Both the position numbers and the translations under genes were made by a program. From Elysia crispata (lineage: Eukaryota; Mollusca; Gastropoda; Plakobranchidae), in the NCBI GenBank assembly GCA_033675545.1, contig JAWDGP010005065.1, positions 183,501-247,500 on the forward strand: DNA of 64,000 nucleotides, in the 5' to 3' direction. The notes beneath the pieces were generated by a model. The model did not search any database, had not been told where the DNA came from, and saw nothing but the letters and a program-made list of their open reading frames with translations. This document shows, one piece after another, positions 10,178 through 23,714 of this stretch; within the stretch, counting starts at the first letter, position 1, and every line of letters starts with the position of its first letter.

Positions 10178-12732
10178 CATGTGTGTAATTTGTTCGTCAC
10201 AGGATTTAATAACATCAGTTATTGTGGCAAAAATATAACATCCCAGTATCACAAATCAAAAATGTTAATATTAACTCAGATCTCATATTTTATTCTTACA
10301 GTAAAAAAAATTAAAATAAGAAACATTAGACGAAGTCGTTAAACTCAGCCCTTAATAACAAAGCGAGAAAATAAGAGTCTTCATTCTTTGGGCCATGAGC
10401 TTTTAAGTTGCAACAAATACATAACTCCTGGAGTTTTGGATAAAGCATTAAAATCATTAACATAAGTTGGTCCCTGTAATCAATTGATTTAAGTGTAGAA
10501 TGTGTTAAAGAATTCCTTACTCATACTTTACAAGTATTGCTATTGGTGTAAAATCTGATGAACCTCACATATTAAAAATAATTGAAATAGCCATATGAGG
10601 AAATAAGCAAAGAAATGTAAATTAATATATAAGAAAAGAAATCCAATATCTAAATAAACAAGAAAATCTAAAAAAACTTTTTTGGGTGTGTGTTTTAGTA
10701 CGGGTATTAAGTGAATATGAAAACAGACTAAGATTTCCTGATGCATTCTCTGACAAGATGACATTTGGTCCCAAGACATTAACCCACGTAGGGATTTTCA
10801 CTCAACATTTTTTTCCCAAGCCATTGCTGCTTCAGCACATTTTGATGCAGTTTAAATGTCTTTGCTATTTTGACTTCCTATCTGGCAGAATTTATTAAAT
10901 ACTGGTTCACTTGTTCAATTGGCAGTACTGAGGCAAAGCATTTGAGATGTAAATTGAGGGCTAAGAAAAACAAAACTGTCAAAAGAAGAAATATGTCCAT
11001 TAAATGAAATCTGAGAGTGATCTAACGAATAGATAGAATATAATTCTGATGCCAAAAACGGAAGCCATAACTTAGAACTCATATGAATTTTTTTTATAAA
11101 CTTTAAGGTACCTTACCCGACACTATTTGAAAACAGTTTTTTTTTTTGTTTCTTTTCGTTCTATGTATATCCAGATTTTATGAGTATTGCAGAATTACAG
11201 AAGCTACCATACAAAAAAAAATACTGGGTTGAAATGCACATCTATCCGTTCAGCACCTGGTGCTGAACAAGTTCCGAGCCCTCTTACAACAACATACAAA
11301 ATATACATTGAAAAAAAATCAATAAAAAAGGAACATTTGCCTGTTTACATAAGTCAAAATCCATTTCATTTTCACTTAAAAAATACATCTTCTAAATGAA
11401 TAAAAGTAAATTGCAACATAAATTACTGTTCACTGCAGAATGCGAATACAAAATAATCTATGAACAATTTCCGTTGACAAGAAAAAAAAAATCCACAAAC
11501 AAAATAACATGAATATAAAATATAAGTAAATGGTTTTGGCCTCCACCATTAATGCATTTAGAGCTAAACATCATTGATAATAATCTTATACTCAGTCCTT
11601 TGAAAGCCGTTCTGTTATTCATCAGAATGATTCTGAGCATAGTTATGGAAGACATACATTATTGTTGAAAGATAAACTTAATATTACTCCAAATTCATAA
11701 ATCCATTTCAAGATGTAAGTGTATTTTTTAAATCTTTTCTCAAGTCATATATGGAATGATAAAAATTTTTTATCAAAATAAATAAAGATTTATACAAGTT
11801 CCAGAGAAGGGCAAACAAAATACATAAAATTATCAGTTTCAATGAAATTAGTTTTAGCATTTTTAGACAGTGTCCAGTATTCACATACATGTTTTTTTCT
11901 ATCAGTAAGCAGAACTAAACCACTGAAATCAGCAAAGGTTGGCATGGCAGCTCTGCGCATTCTTTCCATTCAATGCAGACTTAAAAAAAATATTTATGAC
12001 ATTATTCATCATTGGCCAACATAAATAGATCCTGAGGTTCATAATAGAATTATCCCAAAAGATTTTTTTTACAAAACATGTAAAAATAAAAAAAAAAAAT
12101 GTAAATTGCTACAGGTTCACATCAGTGTTATAATTTAACATGCTAAATGCATATACTATAGCAAAATGAAATCTTACAATCTATACAATACTGTACAAAA
12201 TGGATTTACTTAACCTTGAAATATCTTTTTGCAAATTGCAAGTTAAAAGCCTGTATTTAAGAAAACAAAAAAGTGAAAAACACATCTAGAAATTAAAAAA
12301 AAAAATTTTAAACCATTTATTCAGAACTAAATAATTAAAACTAATAAATTCAGAAAGAAAAGATTGGTTGGCAAAACAGAAATCAAATAATGATATAGAG
12401 AAAATTTTTGTGAGACCTATTCGGACAATTTACATGTTGCAACACTATGCTGTTAATGAAGCAGCATAAGTCCAAAAGAAGTGTTAATTTAAAGTAACTA
12501 TATCAGCAAATTAAATTTTCAATTATGCCTGATACTCTGAGTAAATACAAAAGAACCAAAAGCCAAAAAATTTCATTTTCTGTTTGCAATAAAATAGAGC
12601 AAAATAGAAAAGAGCTTAAAATATGAGCTAAATGATCTAAAATTTTGTATAAAGAACACATTAGGGGAACATTACCATATACATTTACTGAATGGTTATT
12701 CATGATTTTTATATTGAATTTAATGACTACAG
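10178..12732. other. AT-rich intergenic sequence downstream of PERK
   Basis: No supportable genes. Short open frames on both strands have no coding character. Part may belong to a longer alternative 3' UTR of the minus-strand PERK gene. Confidence 0.5.
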
Positions 12733-12738
12733 TTTATT
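12733..12738 (-). terminator. candidate PERK poly(A) signal
   Basis: TTTATT on the plus strand reads AATAAA on the minus strand, about 375 bases after the PERK stop codon at 13113. It would give a 3' UTR of roughly 400 nt. Other hexamers exist farther downstream. Confidence 0.35.
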
Positions 12739-13112
12739 TCCTTCCGAGGAAAAACATAGGATTTTACATAATTACCCTAAATGGAATGCACCAATGATAA
12801 GACAGAAGTGAAGGGATTTTCTCTTAAAAGTTGCTAGACAAGGCCTTCCTCAGTTCCTGTTAAAAATCTCACAGATTTACCTTTCTGTCAAGCAAATGCA
12901 TTATTTAGTTAAGTTTGCCAAATCAGTCCAACCCCGCACCACCCAGGAATGTATTGAAACCAAAACTATATAGAGTTCAAGCAAATAGTTTTTTTTTTAT
13001 GATGCAGACAACAAGTATGTGTATCAATGTACATAATACTTTGATATGTAAAGAATCATCAGAAAGACTTGGATGCTATTGACACAAAGGAACTTGAAGG
13101 GCCAGAGCACCC

Positions 13113-15101
13113 TCAACTACTCTTATCTGAGACGGTGCGCTTTCTTGAGCGATGATCTGTCCTCAGAGAAGCTAAATCTTGAAACAGATAATGATCAAGG
13201 ATTTCATCAGTTATTGGACGCTCCCATGGGTCTTTACTGATCATTCTGAGCACAAGGTTACTCTGTTAGAAGCAAAAGAGTATATATGCATTCTGGAACA
13301 TTTTTTAAACAAGTAACAAAATAACAAAACTTAAAAATGTGATGTAGAATTAAAAAAAAACTTTAAGCACTAACAATGTTAAAAGTTTTGCGACTCTTTT
13401 CTCTGCATTGCCTTAAACAGTATATTCATAAGTGTCTAATATTAGATTTCCAGGTACATGACACAAAGACATTTTTTTTCAAGCAAAAATGTAAAATGCT
13501 GTATCATACACTTCCATCAATTTATTGTACTAATGTTCTGCAATTTGCCAGATTTGTATACAAAGATATACTCCTACCTCTATTGGAAGTTCTTTCAAAA
13601 ATCTCCAAGGTAAAGATTGTTTCTTTGCTGCTTGTAAAGTATTAATTCTTTCCATCTGAGTGGCAAACGGAACCCAGAGCTCCAAAAATATCAATCCCAG
13701 GGAAAAGATATCCACTTTCAGATCATATGGCTTGTTTGCAATCTGTGGACAACAGAAGGAGCCAAAAATTTGATAACATTATTTCCACAAAATAAGACTG
13801 ACTATTTTCAAAAACAAATCAAGCACCTCCTTTAAGGTTACAGTACCAGCTGATTGTACAAATATTCCTTTAAAAAAAACACCAACCACGACACACACAC
13901 ACACTAATATATATATATATATATATGTACACACATATAATCATGACAATCTAAAGCTTGGGTAAAGGTGTAAATTTTTCAATGGGTACATGAAATAGCA
14001 GGCCAGTAAAAGAGTTCTGAGCCTTTTTAATTTATCGCTCGGTTTGAAAAAAGCTAAATTTCAATCTAGGAAGTAGCTGAAAGCAGAAATTTTTTTTATT
14101 TGCTAATGTAAAGTTAGTTTTTACAAAACTGCCACTTCACTTATCCCTTAGTCTAGACAACCTTTTTAGACAGCAAAGGATGATTGAGGCACACAATTAA
14201 AGTCATCATTCTCTATTTTCAACCTTACAAAGAGCTTCATCTCACTTAAAAATTTAACACTCTATTATGTTGTTTTCAAATCTCTTCTTCTCACTTGTTT
14301 GTACAGTCATTGCAGTGTCATTTTAAATGTTCTTTTGATAATGTTATATGTCCACATAATAATATTTTGCACTTTTCTCAGAGGTTAGGTTAGAGGATCT
14401 CATATGGCAAATAACTTGGATAATTCTATTTTAACTTCCTTATGGTATCTGTAAGAGAATCTTAAGTAAAAAAAAAACAGGTTATTTCTGTAACTTGTAA
14501 CTTTTTTCAAACTATGTTGTAAGGTTCCAAGTTTCACAAAAATACAGGAAGATTGAAATGTTCAAGGATTGCATCAGTTTGTTTTTAAATCTGAGTATAC
14601 TTTTATTTTTCATATGGTCTTGAGTTTTGACAGTGCTTTAATTGTTTGGGCAACCCTGGACAGGATTTCTTGTTTTGATCCTTCCTCTGTCATCACTGGC
14701 CACCAATGCAGGTGCCTGAATTTATTCCATTCTTGATGGTAATCATATTAGTCCTTTCTGAGAAGCATAAGTTGTTGATACCCTGTTTCAGAAATTTATT
14801 ATTGGGATAAATAACTAAAAAAAGCAAAAAGTGCTTGTATGACATCTACCTTTCAATAAGTATGTAAAAAATAAAAAGTGCTTTAATCTATTCACATTTT
14901 AATCACCTTCAACCAGAAAAATTTACATAGGCTCACCTGTTCAGGGCTCATGTATAATGTTGTTCCAACCTCAGCAGTGTGTTTCTCTGAAGAGGAGCTC
15001 CAACTGCCAACTTCCTGGTCTTGCTGAACAGTGATAGCAGTTGCGAGACCAAAGTCACCCACTTTAACATGGCCATCAGCAGAAAAAAATATATTTGAAG
15101 G
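13113..15101 (-). CDS. EIF2AK3: PERK exons 16-18: kinase C-lobe and C-terminus
   Basis: Exon 16 (14937-15101) begins PSNIFF, directly after HRDLK, and carries VGDFGLA and the activation segment ending [10 protein letters not shown]. Thr1017 in that segment aligns with the activation-loop threonine known as Thr980 in mouse PERK. Exon 17 (13578-13742) has [17 protein letters not shown] and TQMER, the typical eIF2-kinase helix F region. Exon 18 (13113-13262) holds the [11 protein letters not shown] block and a short basic tail before TGA. The tail after the kinase fold is shorter than in vertebrates, ending about 20 residues after the LFQDLASL helix. Confidence 0.95.
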
Positions 15102-18100
15102 CTGAAATTATAAAAGGCGGTACATCACTCATTAGTAGAATGCTAAACAGAGCATACTTAACATGATCTATCTACTAGCCTGCCACCCCCCACAGAAAAT
15201 CGTGGCCGTACAAGGCCATGATTTTTTTGATGAGAACCGCAATTTTCAGCAATTTATTGCAACTGTATAGAAAACTAAAAAAAAAATAAAAATTGAGACA
15301 ACTGAAAACAGTATTTGCGTGGCAAAGTGCCACAATTGGTTTATTCAACGTATATCCCCTACACCAAACAAGACAAGACAGTCACTTCAACTTGATTGTG
15401 AATTGCGTGCAAGGTTAGGTAAATCATTGCATCACACATAATGGTTACAATAAGCAGTACATATTTACAGCACTTGATTAGCAACACAAAGTCGTATCCT
15501 TTTCAATGAAGTAGCCTAGTGGAAGGGGAAGTGAAATCACTCTAGCCTATCCCAAGTGTGTAGTCTACACATGTGTACACAGACATTCATCATGGACAAA
15601 TTCTTACAGATGAAACCAGGTGTTAAGATGACGGCAAAGGATCGTCACTTAGAGTTTGCCAAAGACACCTTTGTGTCCTGTGATAAATGGCTACTGTTTT
15701 GCAGATGGTGCAATATTGCTTTGAACCATCATCGGAAGTCCAGTATTTTGGCACACTTCACAACTGACAAGCATAAGGAGAGGAAATTAGAGAACATGCC
15801 ACTTATCTGTTCAACTGTGAATTTGGCTGATGACGAACGCAGTTTCTCTATTTATAACCTAAATCATTCCCCCAAAAGACCAAGTCTTAATGAGGAGAAT
15901 ATGAAGTGTTTTTGTTTTCTTGCCTACGATCAGTTTGATAGCGAAGATTTTTAGATGTAATGAAACCTGGTCAGGACACTCGATGTTTATTTTGTGTATT
16001 TTATGATTGTGAGTTCTTTACAATGTAACCCATTGCATTGCAACTGTGTATTTTGTTTTATTAAATGTGTTGAAACATTTTTATGATCGATGTTTGTTTG
16101 TATGCATCTAGAGAGGTTGCAATTTTTAGGGTGATAACAATGCATTTTTTTTTCTTTTAAATTTGAAATTTTCCGTGGGGCCAGACTAGCAGCGAAAAAT
16201 ACCTTGCTATCAAATGAAAGTTCAACTATGCAAGAGAACAAACAACACTAACCCGCTTTTCTCATTGTTTTTTAAACTCAAAATTAACATTCAAGTATGA
16301 ATTAACATTTAATTTGTAATTTTTTAAGTACAGAGATGGTAAGAGATGGCAGCATGAAAACAAAGAGAATTTTACTTATATGTGGCTTTGCCTAGATGAT
16401 GTCTAATGTTAAGCTTAAGGATGCATCTCTGCTCTAAGCAAGAAATTTAGTGCCCCAATCTTATTCCTCCTTAGCTGCACATATAGCTAATATGTATAAT
16501 AACATTAGAAATAATAATCATGAAGATCATTTATATGGCACCCAATCTTGTGCTTACACAGATCTATGCTCAAACATCATATTCATAAAAATACATATAA
16601 TTTCAATAATAAACCTATTCAAATTAAAGGACAATTCAACTAACAGTGAAGTAATCACTGGCATTTAAGATAACAATTTGAAAAAAGAAGGGTCTTCAGA
16701 TTTACCCTGGACTGTGACCCTGACATGAAAAATAGATAATGAGGGAGAAGTTTAGATACAGGACCGTGTGAGCAAAAGATCTTTCAGGAAGCATGGAAGA
16801 GCCTCTTTGAGGTTCAATCGGCAGAATTTAATCAACAGATATCAGTGATCTCAAGTGTGTATAAACCCCATAAGGGCACAGAGAACATCCCTGCCTGAAG
16901 ATCAATTTTCAGCCAAATAAAGGTTAGAGGTAGAGACACTATTCATTTCAAACTTTCCACATATCACATAGTTATTTTGAACATCAATAACCAACCTGAT
17001 GTAACAAAACTTCTCACACTGATTAGCTCTTACTGTGATGAGATTGTTTTAAAGCAGAGAATGTTAAGAAAATAATGATTTCATTAGAAAAATAAAATGT
17101 GAATGAAGTGAAATTATGATGAAGAAGCAACTCCAATCAAACAGTATAATATTATAACTTAACTCTTACCTTTAAATCACGATGCATGAGGCCATGCTTG
17201 TGAACATAGTCCACAGCACATACAATCTCATCAAATATTGTAAGAACCACTTGTCTGTCTCGACTAAGAGTATTCTTTGCAAGCCAATCTTTGAGAGTTT
17301 CTTCCTGGTACAGCTGCATTTGAATATAAAGATACAACTTAGCTGTGCTTGTGCTGGACATTTGTGAAGAATTCTTCCACTCCTCATCTTTTTCATCATT
17401 ATTGTGATTATTGTGAGATGAAAGGGTTATATCAATTGGGCAACGCCCCACTTCTGACAACATTTGAGATGAGATATGTGGGCGATGACTTGTGCTAGTT
17501 TCAGCAAAGACTACACTCTCTGTTCCTGTACTTTGAGTGTGGGAGGAGCTCTCAAAAACAACACTGTCTCCAGTCATATCATTGTCTGTGGCATTTGGCC
17601 TGTTATTGGTTGAAAATGCCATGGAAGAAGTAGAAGAATAATTTGAGAAGGGAACACTTGACCTGCTACTGTTAATGCTGCTCTCTGAGCTGCTGGGTAC
17701 AGCATCAAAGCCGAATGACACCAAGCCATGCCTGGGACTGACCGGATGGTCAGAATGCCTCTCACTAGCAGAGTTGGTCCAGTCTGAGTGGACAGAGAAC
17801 TCGCCACTGCTGCCTGCAGGCTGCGTGTTGAAGAAGTCAGCACTGCGGCTTGCAAAAACTATGGAATCTGAAGTTGATTCAGCATCCAGACTAGCATCTT
17901 CCCTGACCCCTGGCTTGAAATCGCCACATTCACTAACGTTGGCTTCTTGAACCTTTGCCCTTGCTTCTCGGCACTTTTTCCTCTTCATTGCTAGACGATT
18001 AGTACCTTGACTTTGAGGGGCACTTGACACTGATGGGGAGGGACTAATGTTTGTGTTAGACAAATCACTGAAACAAATTTTAAAGAAGGAAAAGTATTAA

Positions 18101-21100
18101 TTCAGTGATATAAACAACTGAAATATTCCTTTTATTTATAATGTTGTAAATAACCATTTATAGAACTTTCTTTGCTCATTGGTTATTTGAAAAGAAAAAA
18201 AAAATTCTGCTTTAAAAATTATAAGACCACTGAAGTGAAAGTGAATTGACAATCAAATATAAATTTCTATATAGTAGAACAAAATCTTCTCAAACTTATT
18301 AAAATGGTAAAAATGTATTTAGGATAACCCTACAGCAAATTGTGCATTGATAATTCGCTCCATCCCATGAAAGACTTTGGAAACATTATCACCTGGGAAG
18401 AAGCTGTTTGTCTTTTTCCTCCTGCCAGCCAGCAGGTGGTGACTCAACCCATGCGTTGAAGAATCGAACAATTCCAGTGTGATCAAGTTTGGCAAGAGCT
18501 CTTACTTCACGCAATACCTTCTCCTTGGCTCCATCACTGACAACACAGTAAAAGTTTAATTCTATTTGAAAGATATTCTATGGCTTTAACCCTTTTTTCA
18601 AATACCATTTTCTTTCCTGACTTGAATTTTTTAAACAAATTTATGTTTCACTCTAAAGATTGTGAATCAAAACAATCAGTGATATGTTTGTGAAGTAAAA
18701 CAACCTGAATGGCAGTTAAAATCAACACTGCACATTCATTCAGAGGAAATTAAGTTCATGCTGGCTGGCTTATTAAATTTTACAACTATGCCAATCTGCA
18801 AGTTTCAAAAACCAAAAAATATTCAAAACAGATGTCAGCACGGCTAAGATTTAAACTGGGATTAAAAAAAAAAGGTAGCATCAAATAGGCTCTTTTAATA
18901 TTTAAACATATAAAAACATCAAGTTCATGTCAAGTTCTAACATTTTTTAAGGTATAAATGACATTGTTTTTTTAATTAAACTATTACAGTTAAAAATATT
19001 GCTAAAAATAATGTTAGAGCTCAGGGGATTGCATGAAAGACAAAGCAAAAATAAAAATGCTTTGAAGGTCTTGAAATAAGTGGTCTGCACTCATGAAACC
19101 AACTTTTCCCTTTCCAGATGCAATGCTCAGAAAAGAATTTTACCTTTTTGGAAGCATAATTCTCTTAACTGCATAATGCTGGTCATCCACTTTGTTAACT
19201 GCCTCGAAAACCACACCAAATCCTCCTGTTCCTAAACAACGTATACTATCAAAGTCAGTTGCAAATCTGAAAAAAAAAGAAAATGAGGATGACCATAAAA
19301 AGAAAATCAACAAAATGAAGAGTATTTATAATGGAGCACTGGAATCCCAAATCATTTATAAATAAATATTTGATATATTGAAATAACGCCTCTTTAGGTT
19401 GTAACTTTAAAAACACAAAACCCTTCTTTCTTAAGTTGGACCATCTAATTTCAAATGATTGAATGATATAAGCAAGCCAATTTTGTTTTCATTCCTTCTA
19501 AAATGAAGTTACTAGCAATGAATATCAAGTTCATCTTATGATTCTCAAGGAGGCCTCAGAACCAGGATTCAACCTTCCTGTACTTCAATTTTAGTGTGTT
19601 TTTCAAGCAAAGTCCATTGGATGTCTATAACAAATCTTTTAAACTACACAAAAAATATCCTGCATCAAGAAGGCTAGACCAAGGACTTTATTTGGAACTT
19701 AAAGCCACACAAATATTTCCGCTTTTTAATAATTTCTCTTATCGTCATGGTCCTGACTAATAAATGAGAAGTCAGAATGGTTGATAAATGCTTGCTCTGG
19801 AATTAGATCTAAAAGATCTTTCTTTCAAAATTTCAATGTTTTTGAATAAACTTATTTGAAGATTACTGTAATTTTGTTAAGAATCCTTAAGAGCTCCAAT
19901 ATTCTGCAGATGTAATTTCTCCAAGCCTCATCTCCAATGATTCAAAAGATTACATACACAACAGTTCTGTATTGTTAGAATTTCAAAATGGCAATGACAG
20001 TTAGATAGAAAAATAAAAACAAGACTGGAAAAATTTATTTCAGCTTCACAATTTTCATATACTGTTCGTTTTGTGTAATGTATAAAGAGATACTTGTGGT
20101 TCAAAAATAAATTTTAATGCTTTCAATTTTATGTCCCCACCTACCTGTTGACCAGCAACATGAAATTGGAGGTAGACTTGTGTTAACCAATTTAAATCCA
20201 TTAATTTGGGGCAGAGGTATGCAAAAATTGACAAGAAATTGATAGTGAAAAAGTAAAAGAATCGCAATGGAAAGTTTTTGTCCCCATATTTGGAATGTTG
20301 CCAAACACCCTGTTTAAAACATTCTCTAAAAATGTATACTTTTTACAGGGATGAAGTGTGCTTTACCTAGTTAAAGTCTGCACAAAATCTTTTCTTAGTT
20401 TACATACTCCAAGATTCTTGTTTAAAAAATGGCTCAAACCCAGATTAATGAGCAACATATTAAAAATTTGATATGAAAAAAAATTTTCTTCCTACCTGAG
20501 GCCACATAAAAAACTTAGTCTCTTATGAGGTTCCAAAATTTAGTGCATTTTTTTACAATTTAGAAACTATAAAAATGGATTGTTCTAAGCATGAACACAT
20601 CCGATGTCATTATTGCAACGTTGCCGGTCTGTAGTTATACATTTCATTAATGTGTGCCTTTTTCATTGCTTCACATTCCATGCTCTCTCCTAATATTAAG
20701 GGTTCATATTTTTCATCCAACACTAAATCAGAAATTATTATGAGAATTACATAATTTCACCAACAGTGCTTTACATTTTGTTGGATTAGATTGAACATCA
20801 AGTAAGCAAAGACAAATTTTGATGACATCCAGTCATCGTTTGTTGTTTAACAAGCTTGTTTATGTTGTGAAGTCCATTCATGTCTTTTAGTCGTGCAAAG
20901 TATTTTTAAAAATTTTAGTAAGTTAACAATGCAGAATTATCTTAAATATTCGTTGAATCATGTAAGCATTTTGTTTCAAATGCAAATGATAATTATTTCA
21001 GTTAACTGCTCCCTGAATATAGTACTGGCTATTTGAGCATTCTTAAATTTTTAACAATCAACATTTTGAAGTCTGATGCAACAAACTCCAAAACTTGAAT

Positions 21101-23663
21101 AAATAAAAATTGAATGACTGAAAAGGCGAAAAAAAAAGCATGCACAAAAATACAAGGTACAGATCCCTTCTTTTTTAAATAATATTTCATAAGGAGGTAT
21201 CAAATGCTATATCACAAATAAAACCTACCTTGAATTATAGTCAGTTCCATCAGAAGTACTATCATTGCTTGACAGTGAGTCTTGGCTGTCATGTTTGTGC
21301 CCACTTATTTCCATACTTTGCTGAAAACAAGATATATCAAGGCTCATTTTGTTGATTTTGAGAATATGATGTCCTAAACTTTTTAGTTCCCATCTTCAAA
21401 TATATATATATAAATGAATAAAGCGGTGCATTTATATAGCGCTTTCCCACTATAGTGCTTAAAAGGGTTGTCCAAATGTTCCCTAAGGGGCTATTGCTGA
21501 TCAAGCTGTTTTACTGAACTCACACTTGAAAGAGGATCAGCTGTTGAAAACCATATCATTCTCATCTTCTGACAAGACAAAACCATATACCAGGTACTGG
21601 TTTTTCACCAATGTAAAGTGAGAAAATGAATTTAAAGGACCTTTCCCAAGAATTTAACATAGCACCTGTTCAAACCTGGATTTGAAACCCAGGCCTCAAT
21701 ATTCAGAGACAAGTGTCAAACATCAGATAGCAATGCAATTATATCCTTTCACAACCTTTTAACTTAATAAAGTAATTGAAAAGAAAAAAAGAAAAAAATG
21801 TCCTATTTTAAGTAATATCTTCAACAACTTCTTTAAATTATGATACTAATTAAACAGAATGGGTAAAAAAAATATTCCATGCTTACCTCTGCAGGACGAG
21901 TGACTAAATTGTTTTGAAAGCTTGTGTTGAAGAGTTTTGTGAGGGCAAAGTGAACTGTTACTGACATGACAAGACTGATGATGATGACCTCTTTCCTGGT
22001 TGGAAAATATTGAAATTAATTTTTATAACATAAATTTTTTGAATATTTGAAACCAATATATGTACACACAAACACAAATTGCAATCTTCAATGTAGTCAT
22101 TATTCTTCACTGATAACTTTCTATTTTTATAATATAAACATAAAGTTCTTATAGCCTTTGAAGTTTGTATGTATCACAAGTAGACAACTTGTAAATTAAC
22201 TTAGGTAAAAAAGTTTCCATTATTCTTTCAGCTAATCAAAATCTTAGACCATAAAAAATATCTTATCATTAATTTCATCAAAACCTCAAAAAGCAAAGCT
22301 TTTTATGGCAAACGTCATATATTACAAGACATATTTTCATTGCTATAATATTGCTATTATTTGTCTTAAACATGTCTGAATCTACAAGCTCCACTACTAT
22401 CATTACAACCAACACTTCTACAATTTTTACTCCTCTATCTATTACTGTTGCCACTTGAACTACTGCTGCTACTACTATTACTACTACCGCTCTTACTTCC
22501 ATTTCTATAACTAAAACCCATATAGCAGTAATCACAATAAAACCAGATCCACCCATTGATTTTCAACTTTGATAAGCACACCTGTAAACTCATTCCTAAT
22601 TTGTATAAGCCTTACATTTAAAAATTCGAAGGACATTAATATCTCTTGAGGTATGCGATACAGAATACATATTAGTTACTACTTACTATTAATAAGGGGA
22701 TGCTAATATGTTTTTAGGAAGACAAATATTGCAAGTGTATTATGGAAATCTACCAGTATTTCCACAGAGTGGCAGGGAGAGAAGTAAAAACTGGCTCAGG
22801 TGCCTCAGGCTTGGAATCAAGGCGAAGATCCTCAAGGAGCATGACAAGACCTTTTCTAGATCTCGGTTCTCTGAACTCTGGGTATAAAAAATATCCTGTA
22901 TCTGAAAAAAAAAAGGGGAGGGGGGAGGGGCATTGATAGATGACAAAAGCATGTTCTCTGGCTCAGGAATAAATCAAATTAAATGCAAAATCTAGAATAA
23001 GTCATAATGTGTATCTTCAACAATACATTCAGCAGTTTGGCAAAATATGGCCAAAACATGATTGAAAAAACAAATGTACTGTCCTTATTTGTTAAGACTG
23101 AAGCCCACTAATATCAGGTAACAAAGTTCCACTTTGTTGTAGGTTTTGATATATACACAACTAAGTTACAGTGATTGGCATTGCATATGATGTTAGAATC
23201 AAAGAGCACAATCAACTAACTCTAGTGCCAGACTGCTTTCCCTGTAAACAATACTCAGTGAGCATTTGGCTGGGCCCCAAGGTCAAGGCTGTTTTGCACT
23301 TACACAGCTGATTGTTCACTTATCTCTCAATCATTAAGCGAAACCTAACAAAAACTTCTGGTAAAAATGAGCCTTCAATACTAGATAAGAGAAAATAACA
23401 TTTTTTTATTTTATTAAAGCTTGTTGAGGCAATTGATAGAGTTTAGTGAAAAAAGTTTTGAATGAAGGGCCTGTACAAAAAGAATTTGGCAGGGCTCTGA
23501 TGGACTTTTACATTTTAACTCACAGTTCTAAGAAGAAAACAAGGGATCTATTTCATGCTAGTTTAAGTTTTTGTGTCATTTTCCAATGAAGACAGGCCCG
23601 TGAACTTACTGCTTGCAAGTATAATCAGAATTCTTAAAAATAATGATGATGATGATGATGATG

Positions 23664-23714
<51 letters not shown>

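Noticed and set aside
13906..13926. (TA)n run considered as a promoter TATA region
   Set aside because: Short dinucleotide repeat inside a PERK intron with no start nearby.
17675..17950. Plus-strand 91-aa ORF
   Set aside because: Shadow of PERK exon 15, which is strongly supported on the minus strand.
22278..22556. Minus-strand Val/Ile-rich 92-aa ORF resembling a membrane protein
   Set aside because: Arises from a degenerate trinucleotide-rich stretch in PERK intron 10, with no splice phase match to neighbouring exons.
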